From Veillonellaceae bacterium SB90 (GTDB taxonomy: Bacteria; Bacillota; Negativicutes; Selenomonadales; Selenomonadaceae), in the NCBI GenBank assembly GCA_902364065.1, contig CABJCJ010000001.1:140310-204309 (forward strand): 64,000 bases of DNA. The letters are read 5' to 3'. The first letter of the stretch is position 1, and the number at the start of each line of letters is the position of its first letter. Below the pieces are notes generated by a model that was not told the origin of the DNA, searched no databases, and was given only the letters and a program-made list of their open reading frames with translations. Positions 51,001 to 63,000 of this stretch are shown here, in pieces. Both the position numbers and the translations under genes were made by a program.

Positions 51001-54000
51001 GCCTGGCTGTGGTGGGCGCCGGCGGCAGTGACTTTGCCGGCGGTGCCGGGGTCAGCGTGAACCGGATCAACCAGGATACCACGGCTGCCCTGAGCGGCAG
51101 CACGGTGAGAGACAGACACACCACCGTGCAGGCGGCAGGAGACTCTGCCATTACGTCCATTGGTGTGGGCGCCGCCGTGGCCGGTAAGGCAGCCCTTGCG
51201 GGAAATATTGCCGTGAACCAGATTGGCAACAACGTGAAGGCAGCGGTGACGGGCAGCACCCTGACCAGCAGCGGCAACATCGGTGTACTGGCCAGCGGGA
51301 AGGAAACCCTCACCAACTTTGCCGGGACGGTGAGCGGTGCAGCCGGCAATGCCGGGCTGGGCATGGGCGTCAGCTACAATGCCATTACGGGCAATACGGA
51401 AAGCACCGTGGAAGACAGTTCCCTGGAGGCCCGGGGCAAGGAAAACGGGACGGTGGGCGACAAGCAGAAGGGCGTGGTCGTGACTGCGTCTGGTCAGCAT
51501 GCCCTGAACAGCGTGGCTCTAACCGCCGGTTTGGCCGGTTCTGACAATGTGGCCGTAGGGGCCGCCGGCACGGTGACAGTGAACAACATCGGCGGGACCA
51601 CCCGAGCAGCTGTGACTGGCACGGACATCAATGCCAAGCTGGATAACAGTACGGCTGATGATGTGGCTGTGAAAGCCCAGGATGTGACCACCAGCGAAAG
51701 CCATGTGGGGGTCCTGTCTGTGGGCATCGGCGCCGATGGCGGGGCCGGTGTCAGCGCGGCTTCGGATACCCTGCTCCTGAGCCGGAATACGGCTGCGGAA
51801 CTGAGCGGCACGGATACGGGGAAGAAGACCGTCAACGGCCGGAACGTGGCTGTCACCGCGGACCAGAAGTCTGAGGTCATCACCAATGCGGACGGCGTGG
51901 CTGGCGCCGGTGGGGTCTACGGAGCAGGCGCAGTAGCAGCAACGGCTGCGGCCACCAAACTGGATGGCTCCGTGACCGCCACCATGAAGAACATCATCAG
52001 CATCAACAAGGGGCTGGAAATCTCGGCCAAACACGACCATAAGACCACCCTGATCAGCGCTTCGGCAGCTGTCAGTGCGGCCATGGCCTCCGGTGCCGTA
52101 GGGGCCGGTGTGGGCGTGGTCAACGATGAATTTACCACGGAGGCGGAACTGGCGGGCAGCACGGTTACGGCGAAGAAAGACAGCAGCCTGAGCGATTCCG
52201 GCTCTGTGAACGTGGCGGCGGACAGCAGCACCGGCGTAACCACGGTGGTGGCTGGTGTGGCCGGGTCCGTGGGGGCTGCGGCTTCCACCATTTCCGTAAA
52301 CAATGTGAACAGCCAGACTTCGGCGGTGGTGGACAACAGCACCGTGGGGGCTGAGCAGGACTTCACTGTGGATGCCCATAACAAAGTGACCACCAAATTC
52401 AATGCGGCCACTCTCGGCGCGGGCGGTGCCGCCATTGCCACGGGCGTGGGTGTCAACACCATCGGTACCTCCACCCTGGCCAAGGTGAACCAGAGCACCG
52501 TCACGGCCCGGAAAGCGGCTGTTGCCTCCAGGGAAGAATTGGACGTGGATCAGAACCTGGTGGGCGCTACGGTGGGCGGCCTGGGCATCAATGCCAACGT
52601 GATGGTGACCTCCATCGGCACCAAACTGGCGGATACCTACGGCAGCAGCGATAACAAGGGAGCTTCCTTTGATACCGCTTCTGTGTTGGCGAAGGCCAAT
52701 ACGGCCCTGGATTCTCAGAAAACGGCTACTACGGATGACACCACTGCCAGCAGCAAAGTGGTCAAAGACACCCTACACAACACGGATACGGGTGTGGCGA
52801 CCACGGATGCTTCCGGCGTGACCGCTTCTTCCGGCAAGAGTGATGCCAAAGGCACCCAGGTGGCGGTGACGAACTCTGCCATCACCACGGCAGATACGCT
52901 GGACCTCAGCGCGGATCGCAAGACCAATGCCCAGATTACGGCGGCTTCGGCCAGCGTTTCGGGGTCGCTGGGGCTCAGTGCGACGGTTGCTGTTTTGGAT
53001 GCGAAGAAAGATGCCGGCGTCAGCATCAGCGGCAGTACGCTGCAGGCGAATAATGCGCTCTCTGTAACGGCTGACCAAAGCGGCAAGACGAGCATCGATG
53101 CTTATCAGGCGAACATCGCCGGTGTAGCGGCTGTCAGTGCGGCCTATGCCCAGAGCAGCTCCAGCGGTGAGACGACAGTCGAAGCCGTGGATTCCACGCT
53201 GACTTCCGACAACAAAGATATCACGATGAAGGCAGCGGACGCGTCCCGGACGGCGTCGTCGGTCTACGGCGCTACGGCAGGCCTCGTGACGGCCGGAGCC
53301 CTTGTATCCGAGGCCGATAATACCAGTAATACGAATCTTGCCATCAAGGGAAGTACTCTCGAAACGGCGCAGGGAACGGCTGACTTGCAGGCCGATAAGG
53401 TCAATGTGGTGTCTGCCAGAACGTACGGTGGTTCTTTTGGCCTGGCCGGTGCCAACGGCGTCGTCGCCATGGCAAGTGACGAGGGCGTATCCAAGATTCT
53501 CATCGCGCAGAGCGACAGCAAGAAAAAAAGTGCTTTTAGTGGCCAGACGGCAAGCCTGCAGGCCACGACCCGTCCGGCCGTTACGGCGGAAACGGGCAGC
53601 CTCTCTGTTGCCCTTCTCAGCAGTGCCAGTGCGTCTGTAGCAACGGCCTCTGCCAAAGGCGAGGCCGGCGTCCAGGTAGCTGACGGCACGACTTTCGATG
53701 TTGACAAGGCAGCAATCACAGCCAGCGCTGAAAGCCAGAATGGAGAAAACAACAGTGAAGCCAAGGTCAAGGGCTTTGCAGCGGCTGGCCGCGGTACGGC
53801 CGTCGTCAATACGGCAACAGCCAATACGGACATCGATACAGATGTGACGATGGGCAAGGTTTCCTTCAAAAAAAATAAGGGAACGGCTCTGAACGTTACC
53901 TCAGCCAATACGACGCAGACTGCAGCCGATGCCCGCGGCATCACTGTCGGCGGACTTTTTGCCAGTGGTACGAATCTAGCCTATACGGGAAGCGGCATGG

Positions 54001-57000
54001 AAAACGATGCCAATACGGCAGCCATCACGCTGACTGGCGACCAAGCACAGCTAAAGTCCCTGACCGTCAATGCCAGCGGTACGACGCACAATCTGACCAC
54101 GGCCGACGGCAGCGGCGGTGGTATGATCAGCGGCGACCTGGCCGGCGCAGTGGACAACAAGACGTATACGGGCAGTAAGGTTACCCTGAAAGGCAGCTGG
54201 GATGTGAACGGTGACGTGACTATCCAGTCGGCTCAGACGGACCATATGGACCTGAACGCCGATGCCACGAAGGCAGCCATCGTCGGTGCCAGTGCCACCA
54301 AGGCTGATAATACGGCCAGCGGTGCTGCTGATGTGATATTGACGGGCAGCCAGATCACCAGTAGCGGCACGCTCACGGCCAAGGCGGACAGCAAGGCAAA
54401 TCTCGGTCAGAACAAGACGTATGCTGTTGAAGGCAGCGGGTATGGCGGTGTTGCAGTGCAGGGCGCCAAGCTCAATAATACGGTGAACCGCACGGCCACT
54501 GTGGATGCCGGCCATGCGTCCCTTGCGAGCAGCGGCAGCCAGACCCTGGCAGCTGAATCGGGCGGCAAGATCAATGCGGCCGGCTATATCAAAGCAGCCG
54601 GTGCCGGCGCAGCTACCTGGGTGGATGTAGATAATACCCTGACCAGCCAGAATACCATCACGACGGATGGGAAGACGTCCCTGCGCACGGATACGGCGGC
54701 TGGCGATATCACTCTGTCGGCTTCGGACGACTGGGCTGTGACGGCCAAAGGCGTGGCCGATACCCAGGGCGGGGCCGTCGGTGGCGCTTCGTCGGATGTG
54801 AAGAACACCCTGCAGCGGACCAACAAAGTCGATGTTCAGGGCAAAGTCTACAGCCTGAATGATGTCAATCTCTATGCGGGCAAAGACGCGAATGGTGCCA
54901 TGGACAACCTGGACCTTACTGTCGAATCGGAAGCCTACAACAAGACGGCTCTTTCTGTAGCCGTTCCGAAATTCAAGGATACCCTGATTCAGGCAAACCA
55001 GGTCGTCGTCGGCCAGGGAGCTGATGTCGCCGGTGTCCGCCATGTCAATGCCTATGCCGATGAAGCCGACAAATACCTGCGGGAGCAGTCTGTGAAGTAC
55101 ACCTGGTATCACAGCGATGCCAAGGAAAATTTCACGAGCACGTCCGTGGGTAAAAAGTCCGACAGTATCAACGACAAGACGGATAACTATGTACAGATTG
55201 ACGGCAAGGTAACGGCCGGCGCACAGAACAAGCAGAAAATCGTCATCGGCGGGTCGGGACAGATTGTTGTCCTCGATAAAGACGAACTGGCCGCCGTTCA
55301 AGCCGTCAAGGGACAGGAAAAGGCTGTCCAGCGGCCGACAATCGAAGCTTCGGATAACATTGATACGTCGCAGATTACCTATGCGAGCATCGACTACGCC
55401 AATGCCCTGATGGCACGTTACTATGAATTGTCTACGCTTATCGGCCAGTACAGTGACAGCAAGGACCTGACGGCGCTGAAAGGCTACCAGGATGAGCAGA
55501 CGCGCATCTATAATGAACTCAACGACCTCGGCCTTCTTTCCAAGGCAACCGGGGCAGACGGCAAGGAATATCTGGTTCCTGTCAGCGGGCTTACGGTGGA
55601 TACCATCGTCCTGCCGGATATCGTCGCTTCGGGCGGCAATATCGTGGTGGAAGCAGGCAGCCTGAAGGGCGCCGGTACGCTGAAGGCACAGGGAAGTCCG
55701 GAAGTCACCGTGGAAAACCATACGAATCTTTATATGAAAGTGGGGGATGTGAAGGCAGTCAATCCGGGCGGCGAAATCCATTACAACGGCCAGTCCCTGG
55801 CTAAGGACGCTGCTGCCGTTATCAAGAGTGCCAATCAGGACAAGGCCGCTGCCGTCAACCTGACGGTCAGCACCGATGCTGCCACCAGCACCGGCGGCAC
55901 GGTCACCATCAAGAGTGATTACGGCACGTCTGCCATCAAGGCAAAAATCGATGAAGTCGATGCAGAGGGCAAGAAGACGGGCAAAAAAATTGATGCTGAG
56001 CTTGTCCCGAAGGCCGATATCGAAATCAACGGCAATGTGGAGGCGGAAAATGGCGTCGTCACGGTAGAGGATAAGAACTACAATATTCTCCTGCAGGGCG
56101 AGGGCAGCCGCACGGCGGAAGTCAACGGCAAGGAAATCCACCTGACGGCCGGCAAGAGCATCAGCCAGGGCTTTACCCAGGGCATCGTCAACATTGGCGG
56201 CAACCCGGAAGAGCTGTACAAAAACAAGTATTTCAACAGTGATGTGAATGATTTCAATGGAACCTATGGTTATGAAACCACGAGACGGATTCATGATGAA
56301 GATCGGACGCATGATGAGATGCTCAACGGCAGCGGCTCGCGCATTGCCGGCGACAACATCTACATCAACGCATCGGACATCAATGTCAACGGCCTGATCC
56401 AGAGCGGCTATGGCAAATACGAAGTCACCATTGACGATACGGTAACGCCGAAAGTCCAGAACTTGAATCGCAGTTGGGCACTCATGGGCAAACAGGATCT
56501 GTCCGATGCGGTCATCACGACAGGATCGTATTATCTTGTACAGCAGGGCGGCAAAGTCCTGCAGTCGGACGGTACCTATAAGTACCAGCCCGATGTCTAC
56601 TACAATCCATCGACGCAAAAACTGGTCATCCCCGATATCGATGCCCACGGCGGCAAGATTTATCTGAGTGGCCGCATTTCCAGCACGGGCAACGGGAAAA
56701 TCGTTGCGCTGGATGGTGCCTATGATATCAGTGTGACCAATCCGACGAAAACGGATCTGCAGGTGGGCAAGCTAATCAGCAACAAGAATGATGGCCTGAT
56801 CAGCATTGCTGATTCTTCCACCAACCGGCTGACGGAATACACCCGCGGCAGCACGGTGGTCAAGGACCTGACAAAATGGGATAAGACCACAGGCGACTGG
56901 AAGGTACTCAGCACCAGCGGGGCTTCTTCGCAGTACAATCCGCAGGAGAATCTGCGCTACAACTGGACCAGCGGCCAGAAAGTCACGACGAGAAAACATT

Positions 57001-60000
57001 ATAAGCATGACCATAAAGCAGGCCTCTGGGGAGCCGTCACGACGCTGAATGAAACGGAACTGGAGAAGTATGAACAGGAAATCACGCCGCAGGATATGGG
57101 TCATAATACCTTTACCAATGATAACGGCGTCTATATCGACACGAGCAGTCTCACGAACAAGGACAAACAGTATGTCTTTGTTTACGACAATGTCGTCCTG
57201 AACAATTCCCGGACGCAGCCGGTCGTCACCGAGCGCTGGAAGACGGGCTTCTTAGGCTGGTTCCATTGGGAACGCACCGAATGGGATACCAACACGGGTA
57301 CGGCCCAGCAGTATGTGGGCAGTGTCAAGGCGGATCACGGCATCAATATCGGCTTCCTTGGCAATCAGAATGGCAATTCGGCCATCAATGTGACGAGTCA
57401 GGCTGGTGTCACCCTGGCCGGCAGGATTCAGTCCAGCCAGAGCGGTGCGGGCTCGACCATCGCCATCACTTTGCAGGAAGGTGCCATCAACCAGAAGGGC
57501 GGCCTGCTCAAAGGCGACAACATCAAGCTCAGTGCCAAAACCGGCCTGACGAATATTGCCATCGAGTCCCTTGGCGATACGGTGAAAATCGACGCGGCCA
57601 ATACCGGCAGCGGCAATATGAACATTACCGTTGACGGTGCCTATGGCAAAGCAGGTCATGTGGATCTCGTTCAGGCGAAGAACTCGAAGGGTGATGTCAG
57701 TCTGACCGTTTTGGGCAATCTGACCCAGAATGGCACAGCTGCGGCTGTGGAGGGCAATCGTATTGATCTCGTGAGCCGGCAGGGAAGCATCGGTACGGAT
57801 ACGTCGGCCTTGAAGGTGAAAACACCGGATACCGCTGTGGACGCGCTGAACCCGCTTTCCAGCAGTGTCAACGTCACGGCCAAAGGCAATATCCATCTGG
57901 CCGAAGACAGCGATATGCGTGTCGGCATCATCCAATCCACGGACGGCGATGTGAAGCTGAATGCGGCGGGCAGCCTCATCGATGCCCTGCCCAGCGGCGA
58001 TATCATTGACCGCGGCAATACGGCAACCCTCGTCCAGGGCTGGAAAGACCTGGGCCTGATCGAAGGCGATGGCCAGTACAAACAGAAACAGGCAGAAGAC
58101 GTGGCTGAATACAAGGCCGGCGTCCAGTCTGAAATGGAGCAGTATCTCAAGCTGAAGACTGCTTATGAAAACAATGAAGAAGCAGCCAGAAACGATGCCA
58201 ACTATCAGGTTCTGAAAGACCGCTATGGCGATTATACCAGTGCTGACGACTACCTGGCTAAAAGCGATACAGCCCAAAATCATCTGGCTGATCTGCAGAA
58301 GGCCGGCGCCGGTTGGACGGAGAATGAACTGCTCTATGCCATCAGCGATGCCATTGTCAATAAGCAGCAGGGCAGCACGGATACGGAGCTCAAGCAAGCC
58401 AGCATCTCCGGCAACAATATCACACTCCAGGCCAAAAACATCGGCTCGGACAAGGCGGCCGAAGATGTGCTGGTCAAGGATATTACCACGGATGCACGTC
58501 TCGATGACTTGAAGAAAGTCGTCAATGCCAACGTTTCGGATGTAGGCTATACCGAAAATGACAAGGGAGAGAAAGTGTTCCGCATCTACGGCAAGGTGCC
58601 TGTGGGCATCGAAGCCAAAGGGGAACTGAATGTCCAGTCCGATGGCAATATCTATGTAGCCGGCCGTACGTCCGGTGAAAATAAGGATACGGTCCTGAAA
58701 CTGGGCAACGTAACGACCAACACGGGTGATATCCGCATTCTGGGCAAAGCCGGCGTGACCAACTCCCTGACGGATGGCAGTGCCAACTTGAAGGGCAAGG
58801 ATCTCATCCTCGAAGGTGGCAGTGCTGACATCGGTACGGCAGATAAGAAAATTGCCGTCGACCTGACGGGCAGCCTGTCTGCTCTGACAGAAGGCAGTAT
58901 GTATATCAGCAGTGTGGGTGGCCACAATCTGCAACTTACCGGTCTCTATGCCGGCAAGGACATGGTACTCGATTCCACGAAGGACATCCTCATGAGCCCT
59001 GCCGCTTCGGCACAGGCTTACCTCAATGCCGGTAGTCTGCTTGATCTGAAGGCAGCGGGCAGCATCGGTGCGAAGGACAGCGGCGTACGCATCCTGGGGA
59101 ATGGCACGACCATCAATGCCGAAACGAAAGATGGCAACATCTACCTGGCCGGCAAGAGCAAGGCCGGGGAAACAGAAGGACTCCTGCTGCTCGGCACCCT
59201 GAAGACTGTTCCTAGCCATACGATTTCGGTTGCTTCTGAAACCAGCTTGAGCCTTGGCAAAGATGACGAAACATCGCCGCTGGACAGCCAGGTAACGGCC
59301 GATGCGGTGAGCCTGTCCAGTGACAGCTCCATCAACCTGGCCAAAGGCAGCCTGACCACGGATAACCTGGCCCTGAAGGCCGGAGGATATATCAGCCAGA
59401 CTGCGGGCCATGCCATTGCGGCACCCACGGTCAGCCTGGATGCGGTTTCCGGTATTGACCTGAAGAGTGGGGCCGAGTTGGCTGCGGATAAGGTGTTCAA
59501 CGACTTCCAGTCCGTGACCGTGAAGAACGGCAGCGATGCCACCGATGTGATTATCGGCAGCGGCGGCAGCAAAGATCTGACCGTTTCCTTCAACAATGAC
59601 AGCAAGGCCAAGAACGTCACCGTCCACAACTACAAGAACGGTGAAGTGAATAACCTGACTGTCAACGGGCCGGTGACGGTTGCAGAAGGCATCAGCCTGA
59701 TCAATGATGAGGCCGATTTGAAAACCAGGGGAACCCTCACCGTAGGCAGCGGCCGGCTCCATGAATACGCAGTCGGGGCGCTGGAGAATGAAGACGCCCT
59801 GACCGGAGAGGACATCATTCTGAACTCCACCAAGGGCATGACCAACAAGAGCCTGATTGCCACCAACCAGGTGGAATTGACGGCAGCCGATGACATCCTC
59901 AACCAGGGCATCGTACAGGCAGGTACCTATGTAAGCATGAAATCCGATACCGGCAGCATCACCAATAAAGGCGATGTGGAAGCCAAAGACGGCGGCGTGA

Positions 60001-63000
60001 CCATGGACGCCAAGACTGACCTGAACAACCAGGGAGCCGTAACGGCCAGCCAGAGTGTGAACCTGAAATCCGATACCGGCAGCATAACAAACAAAGGCAA
60101 TGTGGAAGCCAAGGGCGGCGATGTGGCCATGGACGCCAAGACGGACCTGCGCAACCTGGGCGTGGTGAAAGCCAGCCAGGATGCAGGGCTGAAATCCGGC
60201 GGCAGCATGGCCAACGAACAGGCAGTGACGGCCGGACGGAATCTCACGATGGACGCCGGTACGACGCTGACCAACGGCGGAGCGCTGACGGCTGAAAACG
60301 GTGCAGTCAGCCTGACCTCCCAGAAGGAACTCCTCAACAAGGCCAATGTACAGGCAGGTACGTCTGTGACCATGACCTCCGCCGGCAGTAGCATCACCAA
60401 TGCTGGTGCTGTTACGGTCGATCAGGGTGTGACCATGACGGCTGGTGATTCCATCGCCAACCAGGCTGCCGTGCAGGCCACCAAGGCCGCCATCAGCCTG
60501 ACAGCCCAGAAGGACATTACCCAGACGGGCAATGTCTTGGCAGGGACCAGCGTCCTTATGGACAGCCAGAACAAGGGCAATATCCTGGTAACTGGAGATG
60601 TGGTTTCCGGAACGGATACCCGCATGAAGACCAAAGACGGCAGCATTACCGTGGGCACCGCCGGACAGAAAAATACTGTCCAGGCAGGCACTACGGCAGA
60701 GCTGACCAGCGAAACCGGCGACATTACCGTCTACGGTACGGTAACGACCAAGAATGGTGCCAAACTCCAGGCTGCCAACAAGGGCAGCATCCTCATCGAC
60801 GGCGACCTGCTGGCCACAGAAAGCGGCAACGCGGAAGCCTTGACCAAAGATGGGAATATCACCATCAATGGGAAGACAAAAGCTGAAACCGGTGATGTCA
60901 AGGCCTTGACGGAAAAGGGGAACGTACACATTACCGGGCAGATGGATGCCGGGCAAAATGTGACGGCCCAGTCCGACAACGGCAGCGTTTCCATCGGCGG
61001 TACTGTTACCGGCGGTACCTCCGTAACGACCCAGGCCACGAAAGGGAACATCTCTGTCAATGGCTCTATGGAAGCCAAAGGCGGAGACCTGCATCTCCAG
61101 GCTTCGGACAGTCAGAAATCCTCTGACAAGGGTAATATCGATGTCAAAGGTACGCTGAAAGCCAGCCAGGCTGTAGCGGTTTCGACAGATGATGGTTCCA
61201 TCACCATCGGGACGTCGGATAAGAACGGTACGGTTGATGCCGGTACGACAGCTACGCTGACGACCGTGAATGGACCGATCACCGTTTATGGGACGGTAAC
61301 GGCCAAGAACGGTGCCAAACTCCAGGCAACAAAGTCCGGTGCCATTTCGCTTAAAGGCGATTTGCTGACTACGGACAGTGGCAACGCCGAGGCTCTTAGC
61401 CAGGATGGCAACATTGAAATCCAGGGCAAGGTTGAGTCGAAACACGGTGAAGCTGCGGTCAAGACGAAGCATGGCAGCGTGAACGTCAACGGCCAAATGC
61501 ATGCGGCTCAGAACGCAGTAGCTGAGTCCGGTGATGGCAATGTCACGATTGATGGCACGGTTGTCGCCGATACCGGCAATGCTATGGCCCGTACGGATCA
61601 CGGCGACGTGAACGTCAAAGGCCTGATGAAGGCCGGAAACGATGTGATGGCTCAGTCCGACCGCGGCAGCGTTACGATTGATGGCAGCCTGACCAGCGGC
61701 CATGCCACTTTGGCCCAGGCCACCGGCGGCGATGTTTCCATCCAAGGCGATGTGACCAGCGGTACGTCTGCAGAAATGCTGGCGACGAATGGCAGCGTCG
61801 ATGTTACGGGGAATATCGGTAGCGGCACCTCCGTCACGGCGAAAGCCACGGAAGGCAATGTCACCATCGGTGGCTCGTTAGTCTCGAAGAATGGCGATAC
61901 GATGCTTTCGGCAACGGACAGCCAGGTTCTCGATGACAAGGGCAATATCAAGGTAACAGGCAATGTCGATTCGTCGGCTGACATCAAGATGATGACGGAA
62001 AACGGCAACATCGAAGTCGGCGGCACGACGACGGCGGCGCAGAACATCCAGGCAAAAGCCGATAAGACGGGGGCTATCCTCTTTATCGGCGATGCTCAGG
62101 CTGTTGCGGGCAATCTGCAGGCCGAGACGAAGGCTGGCAACATCACATTTGCGGGTCGGGCTCAGAGTGGCGATGATCTTGCTGCCAAGACGGAGAACGG
62201 CGACATCGGTTTCGCGGGCCAGGTTCAAAGCGGCAACAATCTGACGGCTGAAACGGCAACTGGTGATATCACCTTTGCCGGACAGACTGCCAGCGGCCGG
62301 GATTTCATGGCTGTGACGAGGAACAAGGGCAACATCACCTTTGATGGGCTCGTCAGTGCCGGACAAAATCTCATGGCTGATGCCGTTCAGGCTGGCACGA
62401 TTACTTTGCACAAGGACGTCAAGGCTGGCCGCGATGCGACACTGAAGGTGAATGATGGCAATATGCTGTTTGTCGGCAATGATGCGCAGCAGCTGGAGGA
62501 TATCCATCTGACGGCTGATGAAGGAAATGTCTTGCTCCAGGTCACGGGCACGGGCGATATCAAAGATACACATCGCCAGCAGAATGGTGACCGCGGCTTC
62601 GTCAACGCGACGAATGGCAATGTCATGATCAAGCACGAGGGCACGGGAGATGTCGACCTTTACGGCATCTATGCCAAGAAGGATGCCGCGATTGAACTCA
62701 AGAACGGCAGCCTTTACCTCGACAACGTCGATGGCGATCTCGTGGCGATGTTTGTCCGCAATCCAGAGAAAAACATGGATGTCGAGCATATTACGGCCGG
62801 CACGCAGATTGCGGCTTCGGGCGCGGATATCGGCATTGAAGATATCCTGCAGCGTGAGGACGCCGATGATCTGCTGACGATTACGCCGAATGGCGTCAGG
62901 GAGGATGTGCCAATTCAGAACCTCCATATCGGCAACATCCGCACGAATAGCGGCAGCGGTGTGCGCTTCGAGCATCTGTGGCTGGAGAACGGCGATGTCA

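Noticed and set aside
47136..51500. 1454-codon open frame on the minus strand opposite tpsA
   Set aside because: It is the antisense reading of a GC-rich repetitive gene. The product is His/Gly/Arg-rich without any recognisable domain, and there is no ribosome site. The + strand frame has a clear start, signal peptide and family domain.
54051..56648. 865-codon minus-strand frame opposite tpsA
   Set aside because: Antisense shadow; no domain, no ribosome site, entirely inside tpsA.
57252..61745. 1497-codon open frame on the minus strand opposite tpsA
   Set aside because: A shadow for the same reason: codon composition follows the antisense of short beta-strand repeats, and it spans both mosaic blocks without a start signal.
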